Below, piece by piece: positions 11,010-23,428 of a stretch of DNA of 64,000 bases. Under the pieces are notes generated by a model. The model was not told where the DNA came from, did not search any database, and saw only the letters and a list, made by a program, of their open reading frames with translations. This DNA is from Owenia fusiformis (lineage: Eukaryota > Annelida > Polychaeta > Sabellida > Oweniidae), in contig CAIIXF020000006.1 in assembly GCA_903813345.2 (NCBI GenBank), forward strand, positions 25,427,936 through 25,491,935, read 5' to 3'. Within the stretch, counting starts at the first letter, position 1. Each line of letters begins with the position of its first letter. The position numbers and the translations under genes are program-made.

Positions 11010-12856
11010 TTTTCAATGAAATGTTTTGCAAGGGTCATGTTAGGAAGTCATCAAATCCAATGTGAAAAATCTATTCATCACCATGACAACTGTTGAACTA
11101 GTGACCTTGCATGTGTTATTGATATTTCACACACTGTTCATTATTTGAATACTCTCTTCGGATTGGCTGGAATCAGACACACCTTGCCTATCTATGCTTG
11201 AATGTTTAATTAAGCATTAATGTAATTCATAAAATGTCATTGTAAGTCTCACTAATGCATTCCACTTGTTCATTAATTAGACAACAACCTAAATTTTCAA
11301 ATAAATTCCTTATCTAATTTGGTCAATTTGGAAAATTGTCGAAATAATGAGCTATTATTAAGTGATATGAACCTGGTTATTATGCAATGTAGGATGTTTA
11401 TTAGAACAGGATCCTTGAGATAATACATAGTTCTCTTGTAATTGCTACACATGAGGGATGGAGCCAGGATCTAATAAAATGGGTGAGGCAAATTTCTAGT
11501 GATCTGATTGGCTCATGTGGCAGAAACACACCTGTATTTTTACTCCGTTGGATAAAGAATCTGAGAATCAGCATTTCATGTCTGCACTAAAATATATCCC
11601 ATGCGGTTGAAAATCATTTTAAACATCATATATGCCAATTATTACTAAAAATAAATAATCATGTTTATATATAATATACAAGGCATTTTTAAAAATAAAC
11701 CCGTCCCATTGGATAAAAACGAAATAAGGCGGCATGATAAAGGGTAGCATGCAAAATGTCACTACCTGCCATTTGTTACAAATCTTTATATATTTGTTAC
11801 AAATCTCCTAATGGAAATATTGCGTGACATTTAAATGGCAACTATTCAGAATAACAATTACCAACTTTTTACTTTCCCAATTTTAAATTGGTGAATAGTT
11901 GCATATAGACAAAAATACATGAGGTAAAAATAAAACCAAACTACATTATTTGCAAATCAAGGCAAATGTTCACTAGTCAAAGATGTGCATGTAGCAGAAA
12001 TCTTTATGTAATAGTTCGGAATTTATCATTAACACATAATGGTTGTGATAATTGACCCCTAATTGTCTCTGTGCAAAGACATTTAGGTAGACAGGTTACC
12101 ATGGTAACTATTATAGAAAAATTTCATTCTATTGAGATGAATAACTGGGAATTACTTCCGGGTAATAATCCTAAAGAATTATTTGGCAAGCCTGAATCAT
12201 ACAATATCAAGGTGAACAGAGATCTTAAGCTTTACATCCCCTAGTGTACCCTTTGCATTCGTTTGACTTCACTTCTTAAAAGAGAGGGTACCCCTAGTGG
12301 GATGTTACTCAACATAAAGTGCTACTATGTGATAGAGCATTTTTTCACATGAGGAAAATACATTTTAGAATTAAGTCAACCCAATGCTACATCAAGCAAA
12401 GAATTTGTGAAAACTTATGAGAAATTTGAATTTTTTCATTAAAAAAGAAATATAATAAATACAGATTCTAGGTGTTACTCTTCAAACTAGTAGAAATAAC
12501 TGTACAATGTAGTATAATTTATTTGTTATATATTTATTTTAGAATAATTACTTATTACAGTATTCCATTAACTGTTTTACAGAGGAGAAACTTTTCCATA
12601 TCACATGCTAAATATATCCAAATCCCAATATATATGAGCTGAGAGCTGATAAATTAAAAGTCAGCTGCAGATGTCAGTGACTCTCATAATATAAGCTGTC
12701 GTCCATTAGTGTCAGATGCATTTGGTACATTAGTATTAAGTTTAATAATAAGTTTTACACATTTTCTGAAATATAAGAAATCAAGAGCCAATAACCTCCC
12801 ATCATCTCATCTATTACTGGCAACAATCACATCCTATTGTCACTGCTGTTGATTGT
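11010..12856. other. gene-free stretch
   Basis: AT-rich without a supported gene. It holds a TCACCACC-family fragment near 11756 and a small foldback at 12232-12304 (ACATCCC-CTAG-GTACCCT against AGGGTACCCCTAGTGGGATGT). Confidence 0.5.
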
Positions 12857-13164
12857 TTAACTCATTGCTGTAACCAACCCTGAGATATTTCATCGACAAC
12901 CCTGAGTTCTCTGGGTGCTGTCCAGTAATTGTCACATAATCTGGACCAGTTATCTTCCCGAATATTCTAGTGGTCACTAGGGGAACCTGGTAGGGTGCAA
13001 TTGAAATATTTTGTCATTGGCTTCACAAATGGCATATAACTTAGCGCATATAGGGTGTTGATACAGTGTATTTTGTACTAAGTGAAAACATTTCAATTTT
13101 CCATCAAAATTGCCAGTCACCAGCAGAAAACCTCCAAAAATAGCTTTGGCCAGCAATGAGTTAA
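12857..13164. mobile_element. TTAA-flanked MITE, ~300 bp
   Basis: TTAA at 12857-12860 is followed by CTCATTGCTG; the right end is CAGCAATGAG followed by TTAA at 13161-13164. Inverted ends are short (10 bp) but exact. A piggyBac-type non-autonomous element is the simplest reading. Confidence 0.6.
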
Positions 13165-13419
13165 AAACATTTATTGATTAACACTTTTCATCAAGTGGTC
13201 AAGTTCAATAACCTTACTGATATATGAACAAAACTTTGAATTACATGTACAGGTCATATATTTTAGTTGTTTTCTCATTAATTTTCATTTTGTAATGTCA
13301 TTATTTAAAGTTTTTCAATGAATATTTACCAAAATTTATATTCAAGGAGTTAAGGAGATACTGTTTGGACGATACTAATACAACAATTCCTGAATACAAA
13401 TGCGGCTATACAGCCCATG

Positions 13420-13882
13420 GATCTTAAGTTAGTCCTGTATGTTCAGAAATTTTAACGGCTTCCTGTAACTCATTCCATACATGATCTACAATTATTTTCA
13501 GTTTTACAAAATTAGTACATGTATATGTACATAATTATACCTAGATAACTTGAGCAGAAATATATATTTTCAAAACATATAAAAGGAGAGAATTCAGTGA
13601 CATACATTTCTCGTACTTTTTATACTTTCATACATTTCATACATGTTTAAACTTATTAATCCTCAACTGACCATTTATGTACTAGTTGTGGCAATTTGTA
13701 ATAAAAATGTAACTGATTGATTTTTAGAAATAAATTTGAAGTATGTAAAAATGTACTAGTTGTGCAAAATTGAATGTTGTAGACCATGTATGGAATGAGT
13801 TATGTATCTGAAAGTAACATGCACTGTAATTCCAATTTGGAAGCCATTAGAATTTCTGAATATAGGGAACTACCTCAAGATC
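13420..13882. repeat. long imperfect inverted repeat
   Basis: Arms of about 100-130 bp (13420-13520 and 13750-13882) match as reverse complements at roughly 80%. Matched blocks include ACTCATTCCATACATG against CATGTATGGAATGAGT, and GATCTTAAG...CAGAAATTTTAACGG against its complement. The unpaired centre is AT-rich with no gene. Probably an old foldback transposon. Confidence 0.7.
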
Positions 13883-14061
13883 AACTGATACAACATGTAT
13901 GATACTACACGCTTTATCACCTTTAATGCAACAAGATATTCATTGCGTTAAGATTTTTCAATTCAAAGTAGCTTCCTTTAAAAAAAGACGTAAGCCCAAA
14001 AAATAAGTTACCCCTCAATGTAATCAATAAATTATTTGAGTCTACATTAATATTAATGGCC

Positions 14062-16110
14062 TTATATAGAAGGTGTCACAACTTTTCCATTTAAAGGGTC
14101 GGGCCGTGGCACTAATCGAGCCTGGGGAACTGTGCCGGCATGTCTACACATGTGATCGTACTGTTCCGGATACATTGGATGCACCGATGCTGGTCGCGGA
14201 ACTGTTGTACACTGCACCCTTATGTAACATCTACAACAATTTCTAAAAAGTCTGGCAAATTTAGAAAGCATACTTTTATTGAGGATCAGGTAAACAATAC
14301 TATTCATGAGGCTGTAGAGAAAAGTCATAATTGTTCCGATACGATGTACCAAAGGATAGCGTACTTCGTTATCTATCCAAGCCATCAGACTACGAGGTAA
14401 GTAACATGCGATAAACACTAGTGCGATAATGAGCATTGTTTTTGTAAGCATCAACTCAGCCTTTATTTTATTTTCCTTTAATTCTGCAAGAGTTTTACTC
14501 TTTAAGGATGTGGATTCTGAATGATGTTGAGCTTTACATCTCTGTTCTAAATGAGAATTTTCCGCCTTTATTTTATCCCTCTGACTTGCGTTATTTCTAC
14601 GCAAAGGTTTAGGAACTGTAAGACAGTTCTTTGAGGGCAAATGAGTTGAATTGGTAGCAGAAACTGTAGCCATAGCAACAGTATGTTTTGTAAGCGGACC
14701 ATTTGGTGTAATTCTAGGACTGGACACCTGAACAATAGGTACATTTATCGCAGGGGAGAAAGATGTAGTGAGGACCACATCTGTTACAGGGGATAAATGT
14801 GTAGTGGGTATCATATCTGTTACATTAGATAAAGATGTAGTGGGGATCACATCTGTTAAAGGGGATAAAGATAAAGAAGGTTTCACATCTGTTACAGGGG
14901 ATGAAGGTATAGTGGTGGTTACATCTGTTACAGGGGATAGGACTAGAGATATAGTGGGGATTACACATGTTACAGGTGATAAAGGTGTAATGGGGATCAC
15001 ATTTGTTACAGGGGATAAAGATGATGTAATTTTCACATCTGTTACAGGAGATGAAGTTGAAGTGGGTATCACATGTGTTACAGAGGATAAACCTATAGTG
15101 GTGGTCACATCTGTTACAGGAGATAAAGATGTAGTCTGGGTGTCATCTATCATAGGGGATAAGGATGTAGTGGGGGTCACATCTACTACTGGGACACTGC
15201 TACAGGCTTTGGGGACCACTGTGATGGGCATTGAAGAGAAACCAGAAGTTAATGGACATAAAGGAACATCTATTGCAACAGAGGGCCTACTTTCTTGAGC
15301 AAGGTATTTGAAGGCAGATGTAGATGGAGATGCAACTCCAGAGGGAAGTCCTGAGCTCACTGGACTTTTTAAAGATCGTACAGGAGATACTGCATGAGAT
15401 GGAACAATGGAAAAATCTCTCAACGAAGTTTGTGTGCGATTGACAAGCTTGTTTGACTGCCGCCAAACCACAACAAAAATAAGAATGTAACATGTCAGTA
15501 TGCCAGCTAAGGGGATAACAAATGCAAGCAACATAACGAAGATGTTAAATGAGCCATTCCCTACTGAGCCAAGTGATATAAGGCTGCAGGAATTTTTCTG
15601 GGGGATATACCCAAATTTTCCCCAGGTCTCTGTAAGTGGAAACACCAACAGAACCCCTATGAATATTGAACATGTCATCGACATTAAAACTGTGCAACGC
15701 TTGTTGAACAGTTTTTGATAGTGGTACGGATAGGCAACAAGACAATATCTACTCAATGCAATGATTATCAAATTCATTAGGGTCATGCCCCCAATGAAAA
15801 AATTCATGAAGCCAAATAGTCTGCAGAATAATTCTCCGAAAAGCCACGTTTTGGCTATATCTGTGATGCCAAATATGGGCATGATAATTGTACAGAAGAG
15901 AATATCAGTAACACACATTTGTATGATCAAAACATTTGGGATTGTATGCACTGTCTTGTATTTGACGATTGCTATAATAAGTAATGTATTCATAAATGTG
16001 CCTAGAAGTGATATTGTCAAACTTCCAATGGATCCAACAAGAGCTGCCGATGTGGGGAAAACTGCAGAACTTATGTTAGTATTCATTGTGTTTCTAATCA
16101 CTGCATGCAT
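14062..16110 (-). CDS. class A GPCR with giant repeat-containing third intracellular loop (GPCR B)
   Basis: Intronless receptor of 682 residues, about twice the normal size. Landmarks: N41 in TM1, D69 in TM2, C96 before TM3, SRY at 120-122 in place of DRY, WGKFGY at 163-168, C175 in ECL2, P200 in TM5, CYLP at 569-572 in TM6, and NSIVY at 603-607 where NPxxY has Ser for Pro. The extra length is ICL3, residues about 216-555. It is Ser/Thr/Pro-rich and contains about 12 repeats of a 12-residue unit (consensus LSPVTDVIPTTS). The tail is Cys-rich after TM7 (NCCRCY), a possible palmitoylation site. The start is the first ATG; M9 (16086) is an alternative and lies closer to the usual spacing before TM1. 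The first codons merge into the tandem array upstream. Family as for GPCR A; the loop function is unknown. Confidence 0.85.
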   Translation of the reverse strand: MHAVIRNTMNTNISSAVFPTSAALVGSIGSLTISLLGTFMNTLLIIAIVKYKTVHTIPNVLIIQMCVTDILFCTIIMPIFGITDIAKTWLFGELFCRLFGFMNFFIGGMTLMNLIIIALSRYCLVAYPYHYQKLFNKRCTVLMSMTCSIFIGVLLVFPLTETWGKFGYIPQKNSCSLISLGSVGNGSFNIFVMLLAFVIPLAGILTCYILIFVVVWRQSNKLVNRTQTSLRDFSIVPSHAVSPVRSLKSPVSSGLPSGVASPSTSAFKYLAQESRPSVAIDVPLCPLTSGFSSMPITVVPKACSSVPVVDVTPTTSLSPMIDDTQTTSLSPVTDVTTTIGLSSVTHVIPTSTSSPVTDVKITSSLSPVTNVIPITPLSPVTCVIPTISLVLSPVTDVTTTIPSSPVTDVKPSLSLSPLTDVIPTTSLSNVTDMIPTTHLSPVTDVVLTTSFSPAINVPIVQVSSPRITPNGPLTKHTVAMATVSATNSTHLPSKNCLTVPKPLRRNNASQRDKIKAENSHLEQRCKAQHHSESTSLKSKTLAELKENKIKAELMLTKTMLIIALVFIACYLPRSLMAWIDNEVRYPLVHRIGTIMTFLYSLMNSIVYLILNKSMLSKFARLFRNCCRCYIRVQCTTVPRPASVHPMYPEQYDHMCRHAGTVPQARLVPRPDPLNGKVVTPSI
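14746..15195 (-). repeat. in-frame coding minisatellite in GPCR B ICL3 (36-bp unit)
   Basis: About twelve 33-39-bp units encode S-P-V-T-D-V-(I/T)-(P/T)-T-(T/S)-x-L variants (residues about 306-455). All length changes keep the reading frame. On the + strand the same tract is also open, which is a by-product of the unit length. Confidence 0.9.
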
Positions 16111-16770
16111 TGTATCATATTTATTGTGTTTCTAATCACTGCATTGTATCATATTTATTGTGTTTCTGATCATTGTATATTATTCATTGCATTTCTGATC
16201 ATTATATTATATCAAATGTGTTTCTGATCATTGTATTATATCCATTGTGTTTCTGATCATTGCCTTCTATCCATTGTGTTTCTGATCGTATTATATTATA
16301 TCCATTTTATTTCTGATCATTGTATCATATTCATTGTGTTTCTAATCACTGCATTGTATCATATTTATTGTGTTTCTGATCACTGTATTGTATTCATTGC
16401 ATTTCTGATCATTGTATTATATCCATTGTGTTTTTGATCATTGTATTATATCAAATGTGTTTCTGATCATTGTATTATATCCATAGTGTTTCTGATCATA
16501 TTATGTTATATCCATTTTATTTCTGATCATTGTATTAGATCCATTGTGTTTCTGATCATATTATATTGTATTAATTTTATTTCTGATCATTGTATTGTAT
16601 TCATTGTGTTTCTGTTCATTGTATTATTTCCATTTTGTTTCTGATCATTGTATTGTACTCATTGTGTTTCTGTTCATTGTATTATTTCTATTTTGCTTCT
16701 GATCATTGTATTGTATCCATTGTGTTTCTGATCTTTGTATTGTTTCAGTGTGTTTCTGATCTTTGTATTT
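16092..16770. repeat. minisatellite, ~29-bp unit, upstream of and touching GPCR B
   Basis: About 23 units of the type CATTGTATTATATCCATTG plus TGTTTCTGATC, 28-36 bp each. The array begins inside the first codons of GPCR B: TTCATTGTGTTTCTAATCAC in the gene matches the unit. On the minus strand most units read ...AAACACAATG..., so many upstream ATGs sit in the presumed leader. Confidence 0.9.
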
Positions 16771-17800
16771 ATATCAAAAGTGTTGCTATATATTCAATAT
16801 TCCAAAATATTTCTAAGATTTAAAATATATGAATAAAAATACATTTTGAGTTTTGTAGCTTATGTCTCCAAAATCTTCCAAAACTTTAGTTCGAATCCAT
16901 AATGTTTTTAAGACATATTCCATATATAATACATCCAAAACGTTTCTTTATATTCAATGATCCAGAATATTACCACCCAGAGTACATAAATTAAAATTTT
17001 CCGCCCGTTACTAAAATGTTTCCTGAATCCATTTTGTTTCTGAACAATATTATTCAAATTTCAAATATTCTTTGTTTGAATGCTCGCTCCTTTATACATA
17101 TGTGTAATCCTTTAATGAAAAGATTGTCCAAATTAATGTAGAAAAATGTCCAAAATGTTCTTATCTTCATAAATATCCTATAATGCATTAACCCGCAGAT
17201 GACTCCCTAGAAGAGATATTGGTTGTTATATAATTTCCTAGAATTATTTTGTTTCAGTCTGTCATAAGTAATAACTGACAATTGCCATCAATGTGGAAAA
17301 TTTCATATTCTGATTTCCGATACTTCTTGCTTCCTATTAACATGTCATTCTGCTATATGATGAGTGAAATAGATATGTCACAATTTTCATGATGAAACAA
17401 CCATAGCTTTAATTCACAAGTATCTGTTGCACATATTTCTTTTAACAAATGTCAATTGCAGCTTTAACTTTGTAGGAGTTCATGCATTTGCATATCTCTA
17501 ATCCGAACACCTCTGAATGTGAGCACTTTTTTAGTCCAATCTTTAATCTGTCATTAACTTCAATGTTAAAAACCTTGAAATGTGAATACCTGCCAATCTG
17601 AATACTTTTGGACAGGCACTGTGGTGTTTAGATTATACAGCCTTAACCGTGTTTATTTAGCTGTTTCCTCTGTATGTTTTTTCAATATTAACCGATCAAA
17701 TAAATGAAATGTATGGGCCCATAAAAAATATTTCATTCAATAAATTCTCACAATTCTCAAAGTCACCAAAGTCACAACTTGCTTGATAAATAAACTTAAC
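16771..17800. other. gene-free AT-rich stretch
   Basis: No gene or clear repeat seen. Confidence 0.45.
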
Positions 17801-17891
17801 GTTCCTTATTCTTAAATAATTCTTCAGAAACAATGTCCTCAGTCCTGAAAGCCTTCATCAATCTATCCTCCTTGTCAATAAATCGCTTAAT
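17801..17891 (-). CDS. candidate exon, unidentified charged protein
   Basis: Minus-strand block of 91 bp between a TAGCATCTCAG acceptor and a GTTAAGT donor. It is open in the frame starting at its first base (30 codons plus one base). The peptide contains KRFIDKEDRLMKAFRTEDIV, strongly charged and probably helical. Entry is phase 0 and exit phase 1. I do not recognise the protein. Both splice signals and the coding-like composition make a chance match less likely than for most short frames here. Confidence 0.4.
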
Positions 17892-18903
17892 CTGAGATGC
17901 TAATGACTACCAACAATATAATTTAATAATAGTAAGAGGTGTTAATTAAACAGTATAGATGTCATCAAGCAGAGGCCAATAATTCTCTCCTGTTCTATAG
18001 TGGTTAAGCTAAGGTTTTGAGAGCAGCAGGTCAAAATGGCATTACAGACAGTTGCCATGTTATTTTCCTATACCTAATGAAAGAAATCAACTGGTCCATT
18101 TCAAAAGTCACCTGGCAATAACCAGTCAACCAGTCCTTAGCTCAAACCCTGGTTCTATATCACATTTTCATTAGTGGTAGACAAGTCCCAGGCCAATATG
18201 TCTATAATGTAACCATTTGATACTCATAGCATCTTTCTGTCTCACCTGAAACATGCTCTGATATTATGAGGCATATTCAGGGATCTGAGCACATCAGATG
18301 GGAAGAGTTATAACTATCAATTAGTGTGAATGTTATCATGTAATCATTTACCTTAATGTCAATACATTACATAATAGGCATTGTATTTAACAGCAGAAAT
18401 TATCACAGGCACAGGTACACAAGTTTTATGACCCCACTTAGATGAAATATGAGCTGGGATGAAAGATCTCAAAAATCTTCAATTTTGGGCTCTCCTGGAT
18501 CGCCAAATCAAGCTCATTATATCATGGCATCTCAGGGCTGAGAAGAAATGAGATGGCATGGTTTATCATGATGACAAGACACAAGGTTTAAGATTTACCT
18601 AACAGTCCAGAAAACTAATCAGTTTTAGATATATCAACCAAAAAATATCCCTGAAAATTTCAAATTAATCGATCAAATGGTCTGCCTGGTAATATTCATG
18701 AAACAGTGAGGTACCACCTTCACACCAAGCAATTTAGTATTTGCAACAAATACTTGTATAAAAAATATTTGTACAAAAAATAATCAGAGGGTTGTATAAT
18801 ATGGTAAAAGAGTGGGATAAAGTAAATTACAAGATACAAGACAGTATAGAACAACATTGGTGCCATCATTATAACTGTTTTTGTTTCATTTGAAGATATA
18901 TAC

Positions 18904-19016
18904 ATTATTGTCCCAGCCTGTACATCATGATAAACGATGACATCTAATTCCACCTCAGCATGTGTCAGGTGAAATAGTACTATACCCTCTAAAAGCTTTA
19001 GATAAAGTCCCACTTC
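18904..19016 (-). CDS. candidate exon, unidentified protein
   Basis: The minus strand has an excellent acceptor (TTTTCTTAGTCCCTCAG) followed by an open frame containing HLTHAEVELDVIVYHDVQAG. I placed the end at a GTATAT donor (113 bp, phase 0 to 2). The frame stays open further, so a later donor is possible. Not recognised. It lies between GPCR B and GPCR C on the same strand as the other candidate exons. Confidence 0.35.
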
Positions 19017-20934
19017 CTGAGGGACTAAGAAAATCCCAAGGTCCTACCTACTTGTAGAACCAGCAGTAGACTGCATAAAATTGATTTCATAGAAACAAAT
19101 ACTGTACATGAGGCATAAACATGTAAAATATCACCACCTGCCACTTGGTATAGACACCAACTGCCAAATGTGGAACGTTAACTGCCGAAGACTACTGACT
19201 TGTCTACTGACAGATTAACCAATCATAAATAGCTCTCTCATAACTTATGTCACATATACCGCTTGTATTTTGAAATATAAATGATTAGAGAGGTTCTGGT
19301 GTCAATGTTAAGAGTCACACTGACCTATCAATTGTATATCCAAAGAGATCCAATCTAGAAATCGGTATATCATCATGATCATATTGCTTGTACCAGGTGA
19401 CACAAAATTTCCACCCACTAATTTTGGAAAAACTTTCTCAGTAACAAAGGTGGAACCTTCACGATTTTTTTATGTGAAAATAAAATGTTCAATGGATAAA
19501 ATATTAGTGTGTTTGCATAGCATCAACAACTTGGAAATTCAAAGATATTTCAATTTCCATGGAGGTATGCTCTGACACAAAGTCCCTCAAAAATGTAAAT
19601 TAGAAAATCACTCTTTCTTAAAATATACCCCAATAAGCGAGTCAATTCAAATTTGAAAAACATATTTAGTACTATGTATAAGTTAGTGAAAGGAATCCAG
19701 AAATGACTCAAATAAAAATAATGACTTTCTCTGTAAAATAATGGAAAGGATTGGTATCGATATGGTGAACTTTTTGAACACACATTTCTCTTAAACCAGT
19801 CATCAAAATCAAAAAATTCTGAAAGTTTTACACAAAGCCAATTAAATGGTCATATTTTGAATGGTAACAATATAATTTGAAAAATGTATAAACTTTTCTC
19901 TATATTGTTTTAGAAAACACATCAGACACACTTCTTTTGTTCTTGGTATCATATGTTCGGAATGAATTGAAACATATTTCCGAATCTCATTGGAAAGATG
20001 TTTTATTTTTATGTATGACATATTATAAACACTTAACAGCTTTTTTCAACAAAAAGCTGTCTGCTTTGTATGTTGTTAATTCTACAGGGCTAATATTGCC
20101 TTTGCTTAGGCCCTGTCAATGTATTATATATACTATATATGTGGAAAACTTGATATCTCTAAATCTTGTTGTTGGCGGTATCCAAGTTCAACAATTTTTT
20201 TTATCTATTGAACACTTTATCTTCGCAAAAAATCACGAAGAGAGAAAGTCATACCAAAATTAGTGGGTGGCATTTTTGTGTAACCCTGTATTGCAAAAAG
20301 ACTTGCACACATCAATAGTCATTAACTTTATCACAATTTTAGCAGTTCTATATAAATACTTTATGGGACCAACTTAGTATAATGGGTATAATGTATATTG
20401 AAGCATCCCTTTGTTGATTTTGGAAGCTTTTAGGAACTACAGTTAATTTTCCATTTATTATAACTAAGCAACATCACAAACCTTTAAGTAGGGAACAATG
20501 TTAACACACCCATGATGTGTGTGCATGCTGTTACCTGGGCGTGATTACCAAACGATCAATGACTTAATTTGGCCTTTATAATTTTTCAGTTTTTTTTACT
20601 GTATTATTGTGTTAAGTGGTTTTGATTCAGTAACATATATGACAAACTTCTTCAACAATTCAAAGATTGAGAGAAAGAGTAAAATGTAGATATGGCTAAA
20701 AGGTTTAACAAAAATGGCATTACAAATCATATGATATATAACACATATTTATTAATTATATAGATCAACTCGAAGAAAGATATGATAAAATCGAAAATTT
20801 ATTGAACCAGAAAATCGGAAATGGAAAGAAAATAATTTGAAAGAATATAATTACAGGTCACCTACATAGAAAGTTTGTACTTGAATGGGGAAGTTGTAAA
20901 GGATGGCATTATGGCATATAAAGTATTGAACCTT
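19017..20934. other. gene-free stretch with a dispersed-repeat fragment
   Basis: A TCACCACCTGCCA-family copy lies at about 19128-19200. Open stretches at 19375-19575 and 19937-20263 carry no recognisable motif and have AT-driven composition. Confidence 0.45.
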
Positions 20935-21290
20935 TAGCGTGCTGCCGGCGAACGCGTCCACCGAGACTAAAATATCTCTCACAACTGCCGGCAGACCCGT
21001 ACGCCCAATTTCAAACTTTTAAAAACTTTACTTTTTCGCGCCATTCGTATTGTCCAATTAGATTGCCCGATTTATTCAGTGCCTAACATGACTTCCTGTT
21101 GACCTAAAAATGGCGATATTTCGAAAAAAAGTTCTCAATTCAACAATTTAAACAGTGTTTTAGTCGTTTTAAGTGAACAAATCGTACAAAATGGCGGACA
21201 AATACGATCACAACGAAAATGTGGAGGAAATGGACTACGATTTCGAGCTCTTTAGGCTCTTGGAAGCCGATAATGGTCATCGAAAATAGA
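20935..21290 (+). mobile_element. possible decayed DNA transposon with 32-codon ORF
   Basis: A GC-richer block starts CTTTAGCGTGCTGCCGGCGA, with a second TGCCGGC inside. It contains an ORF at 21191-21286 (stop 21287-21289) with a good start context. The peptide begins MADKYDHNENVEEMDYDFEL, an acidic N terminus of the kind seen in piggyBac-type transposases. No catalytic domain follows. It could equally be a host first exon, although no clear donor follows the stop. Low certainty. Confidence 0.25.
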
Positions 21291-21809
21291 AACTAGAATA
21301 TTTTCTGAATTGAAAAATTGAACATTCGATCGCTGCAAATTCAGATTTGAATTCTGACCAGACGAAGGGGCGGAGCGGCAGATTTCGGAGGAGTATTCAT
21401 GGTATATTTATGCCCAGTCATGTTATTGTACGAAAAATATTCATAAGAACATTTTTTTCATGAGCCAGGCCACTGTATCTTCCCTTTGTGCAAATACATA
21501 ACATATTGCTTGTTTTAGTAAAAACTACATTCATATGCATTTCATGAAACAAGGCATTAACATGACAAAATGTCACCACCTAGTTGCTCACAAAATTATA
21601 TCTTCAATCTTAAGTCAGATTTGAATTTCTGAAAAAATTTTGAAAAAATAAATTGGTCAATTTGAAGCAAGTTGAAAAATACCTTTTTTACCTTTTTTGA
21701 CCTTGAAAAGGTCACTGAATGTCAAATCTTAAGTATAAAGTCAGATTTGAACTTCTGAAAACTTGAAGATGATGTTGAAAAAAACTGAAGTCAGTCTAAA
21801 CATTATTTG

Positions 21810-22366
21810 TTAAAGGGACAATACTGGAAATCGGGAATAATTCCTTAGAAAAACTTCAAAATAAATCGTTGGTGCCTCAAACCTGCCCCTAAGAATGGCT
21901 ACGACGTGAACTTACTTTTGTCAAAATACCGGAGCCTGAAGAAAATCACTCACCTAGATATCAACGAAAGAAGTGTCAGTTTCGTTCGACTGCGAGAGCA
22001 AAATTGAAGCTGAGCTAAACGGTTTTCGTTTGTCGTAAAATTGACCTCATTTAACTGCGCCATCTGGCGAATGAATCATTGTTTCGTGTCATATGATTCG
22101 TTGTTTTGTGTCACGTGACCTACCTTTAGACCTTTTGCCACCTATCGTAAGTTAATCGAATAAAAATGAAATTTTTCGATCCAAGAAGAAAATTTGCACA
22201 AAAATTATAAACCCCGCTTGACATAATCTTTGTCACTCTATCGTCTTCTTGATGAGGCACATCGGAACTTGGGATTAATAGCCATTCAACCAAGCCACAA
22301 AAAGTATGTATATTAGTTATTCAACATGTTCAATTGTGTTAATATTTCCCGGAACTCGGCCTTTAA
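21810..22366. mobile_element. possible TTAA-type MITE, 557 bp
   Basis: TTAA-AGGGACAATACTGGA at the left and ...TTCCCGGAACTCGGCCT-TTAA at the right. Only the outer AGG/CCT and an inner GGGAA/TTCCC pair clearly match. The interior is GC-richer than its surroundings, and no gene is seen. Confidence 0.4.
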
Positions 22367-23428
22367 GTTATTGGAAGTTTTAAGAATTGTTATAGACACC
22401 AACCGCAGATCGCAAACCGCCGTCACAAAAAATGGAGACCATAACAATATGTCTGACTTTTTGGTGGTGACATAACAAATCTGTCAAATGGTATCCAAGC
22501 AACATCCAGAAAATGATCAATTGAAAAAACACCCATCAAGTTAATATCCCTATTCTAACATGTTCAATGGGAAAACTAGAAAAACTTTAAGACAAATCGA
22601 TGAGAACACTGCAAATATATATTTGATAGGCACAACACACTCTACAAGTGTGATTTTCAAAACGTCCATGTAACAGATACAACCAGGGAATGCAAGATGG
22701 GTATGCAACATTGAAATGAACAAAAGCAAAATAAGTTTACAAAACTTAGGAAAACAAAATAAATGCCTACAGGTATTTTGGGTGATCGATATATCAACAA
22801 TTGAAACTGAGAAGTTTCACCTGACATAGGACTCACGGAGTTGATCTGAATTGTTCGTTGGAAGGTAACATGGTATCAAAATGTGAAGACAATATACCAC
22901 CTACTGAACTGCAGTTATTCCACATTGAGTGCTGGCATTTCATAATTACACCGCACCAATTACAGGATCATTAAAGATCATGATCTAAATGGAGAAACGG
23001 AAGCAGAATTGAACTGCAGCACTAATGATTTAAAGTGAATTATTAAATAGAGTAGAACCATACAATAGTTTATTATATAAGTACACAAAAATTGATCGCA
23101 CAGTGTGAATGGATAAATAGAGACTTATAATGCAAGAAAGTTATCAATAATAGTTATGAAGTAGAAAATAATAATGTTTAAAAACAGGATTCTGTGTTGT
23201 TTTTAAGATGAAAATATTTCTTTGGGAAATACATGTAATGCGAAATGAGAATTACAAACATGGATTCTAAAGAGTAGTAAAAAATTGTTTAAACTGAAGT
23301 TAAATAAAATAAAAAAGATGTTATCAATTCATCTGTTTACAAAAATGAAAACACAATAGTTACAATGGATACTGTAGATTGTGATGTCATGATTATGCAT
23401 TGATGACCTCTAATCACAACCAGGCAAA
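22367..23428. other. gene-free stretch upstream of GPCR C
   Basis: A TCACCACC-family copy lies at about 22390-22475 (ACACCAACCGC ... TTTTTGGTGGTGACATAA). The rest is AT-rich; no promoter motif could be assigned. Confidence 0.45.

Noticed and set aside
14768-15298. Plus-strand 176-codon frame with SVTGDKDVVGIT repeats
   Set aside because: Antisense shadow of the in-frame minisatellite in GPCR B.
16231-16823. Plus-strand frames rich in CVSDHC and IVFLI
   Set aside because: Artefact of the ~29-30-bp minisatellite upstream of GPCR B.
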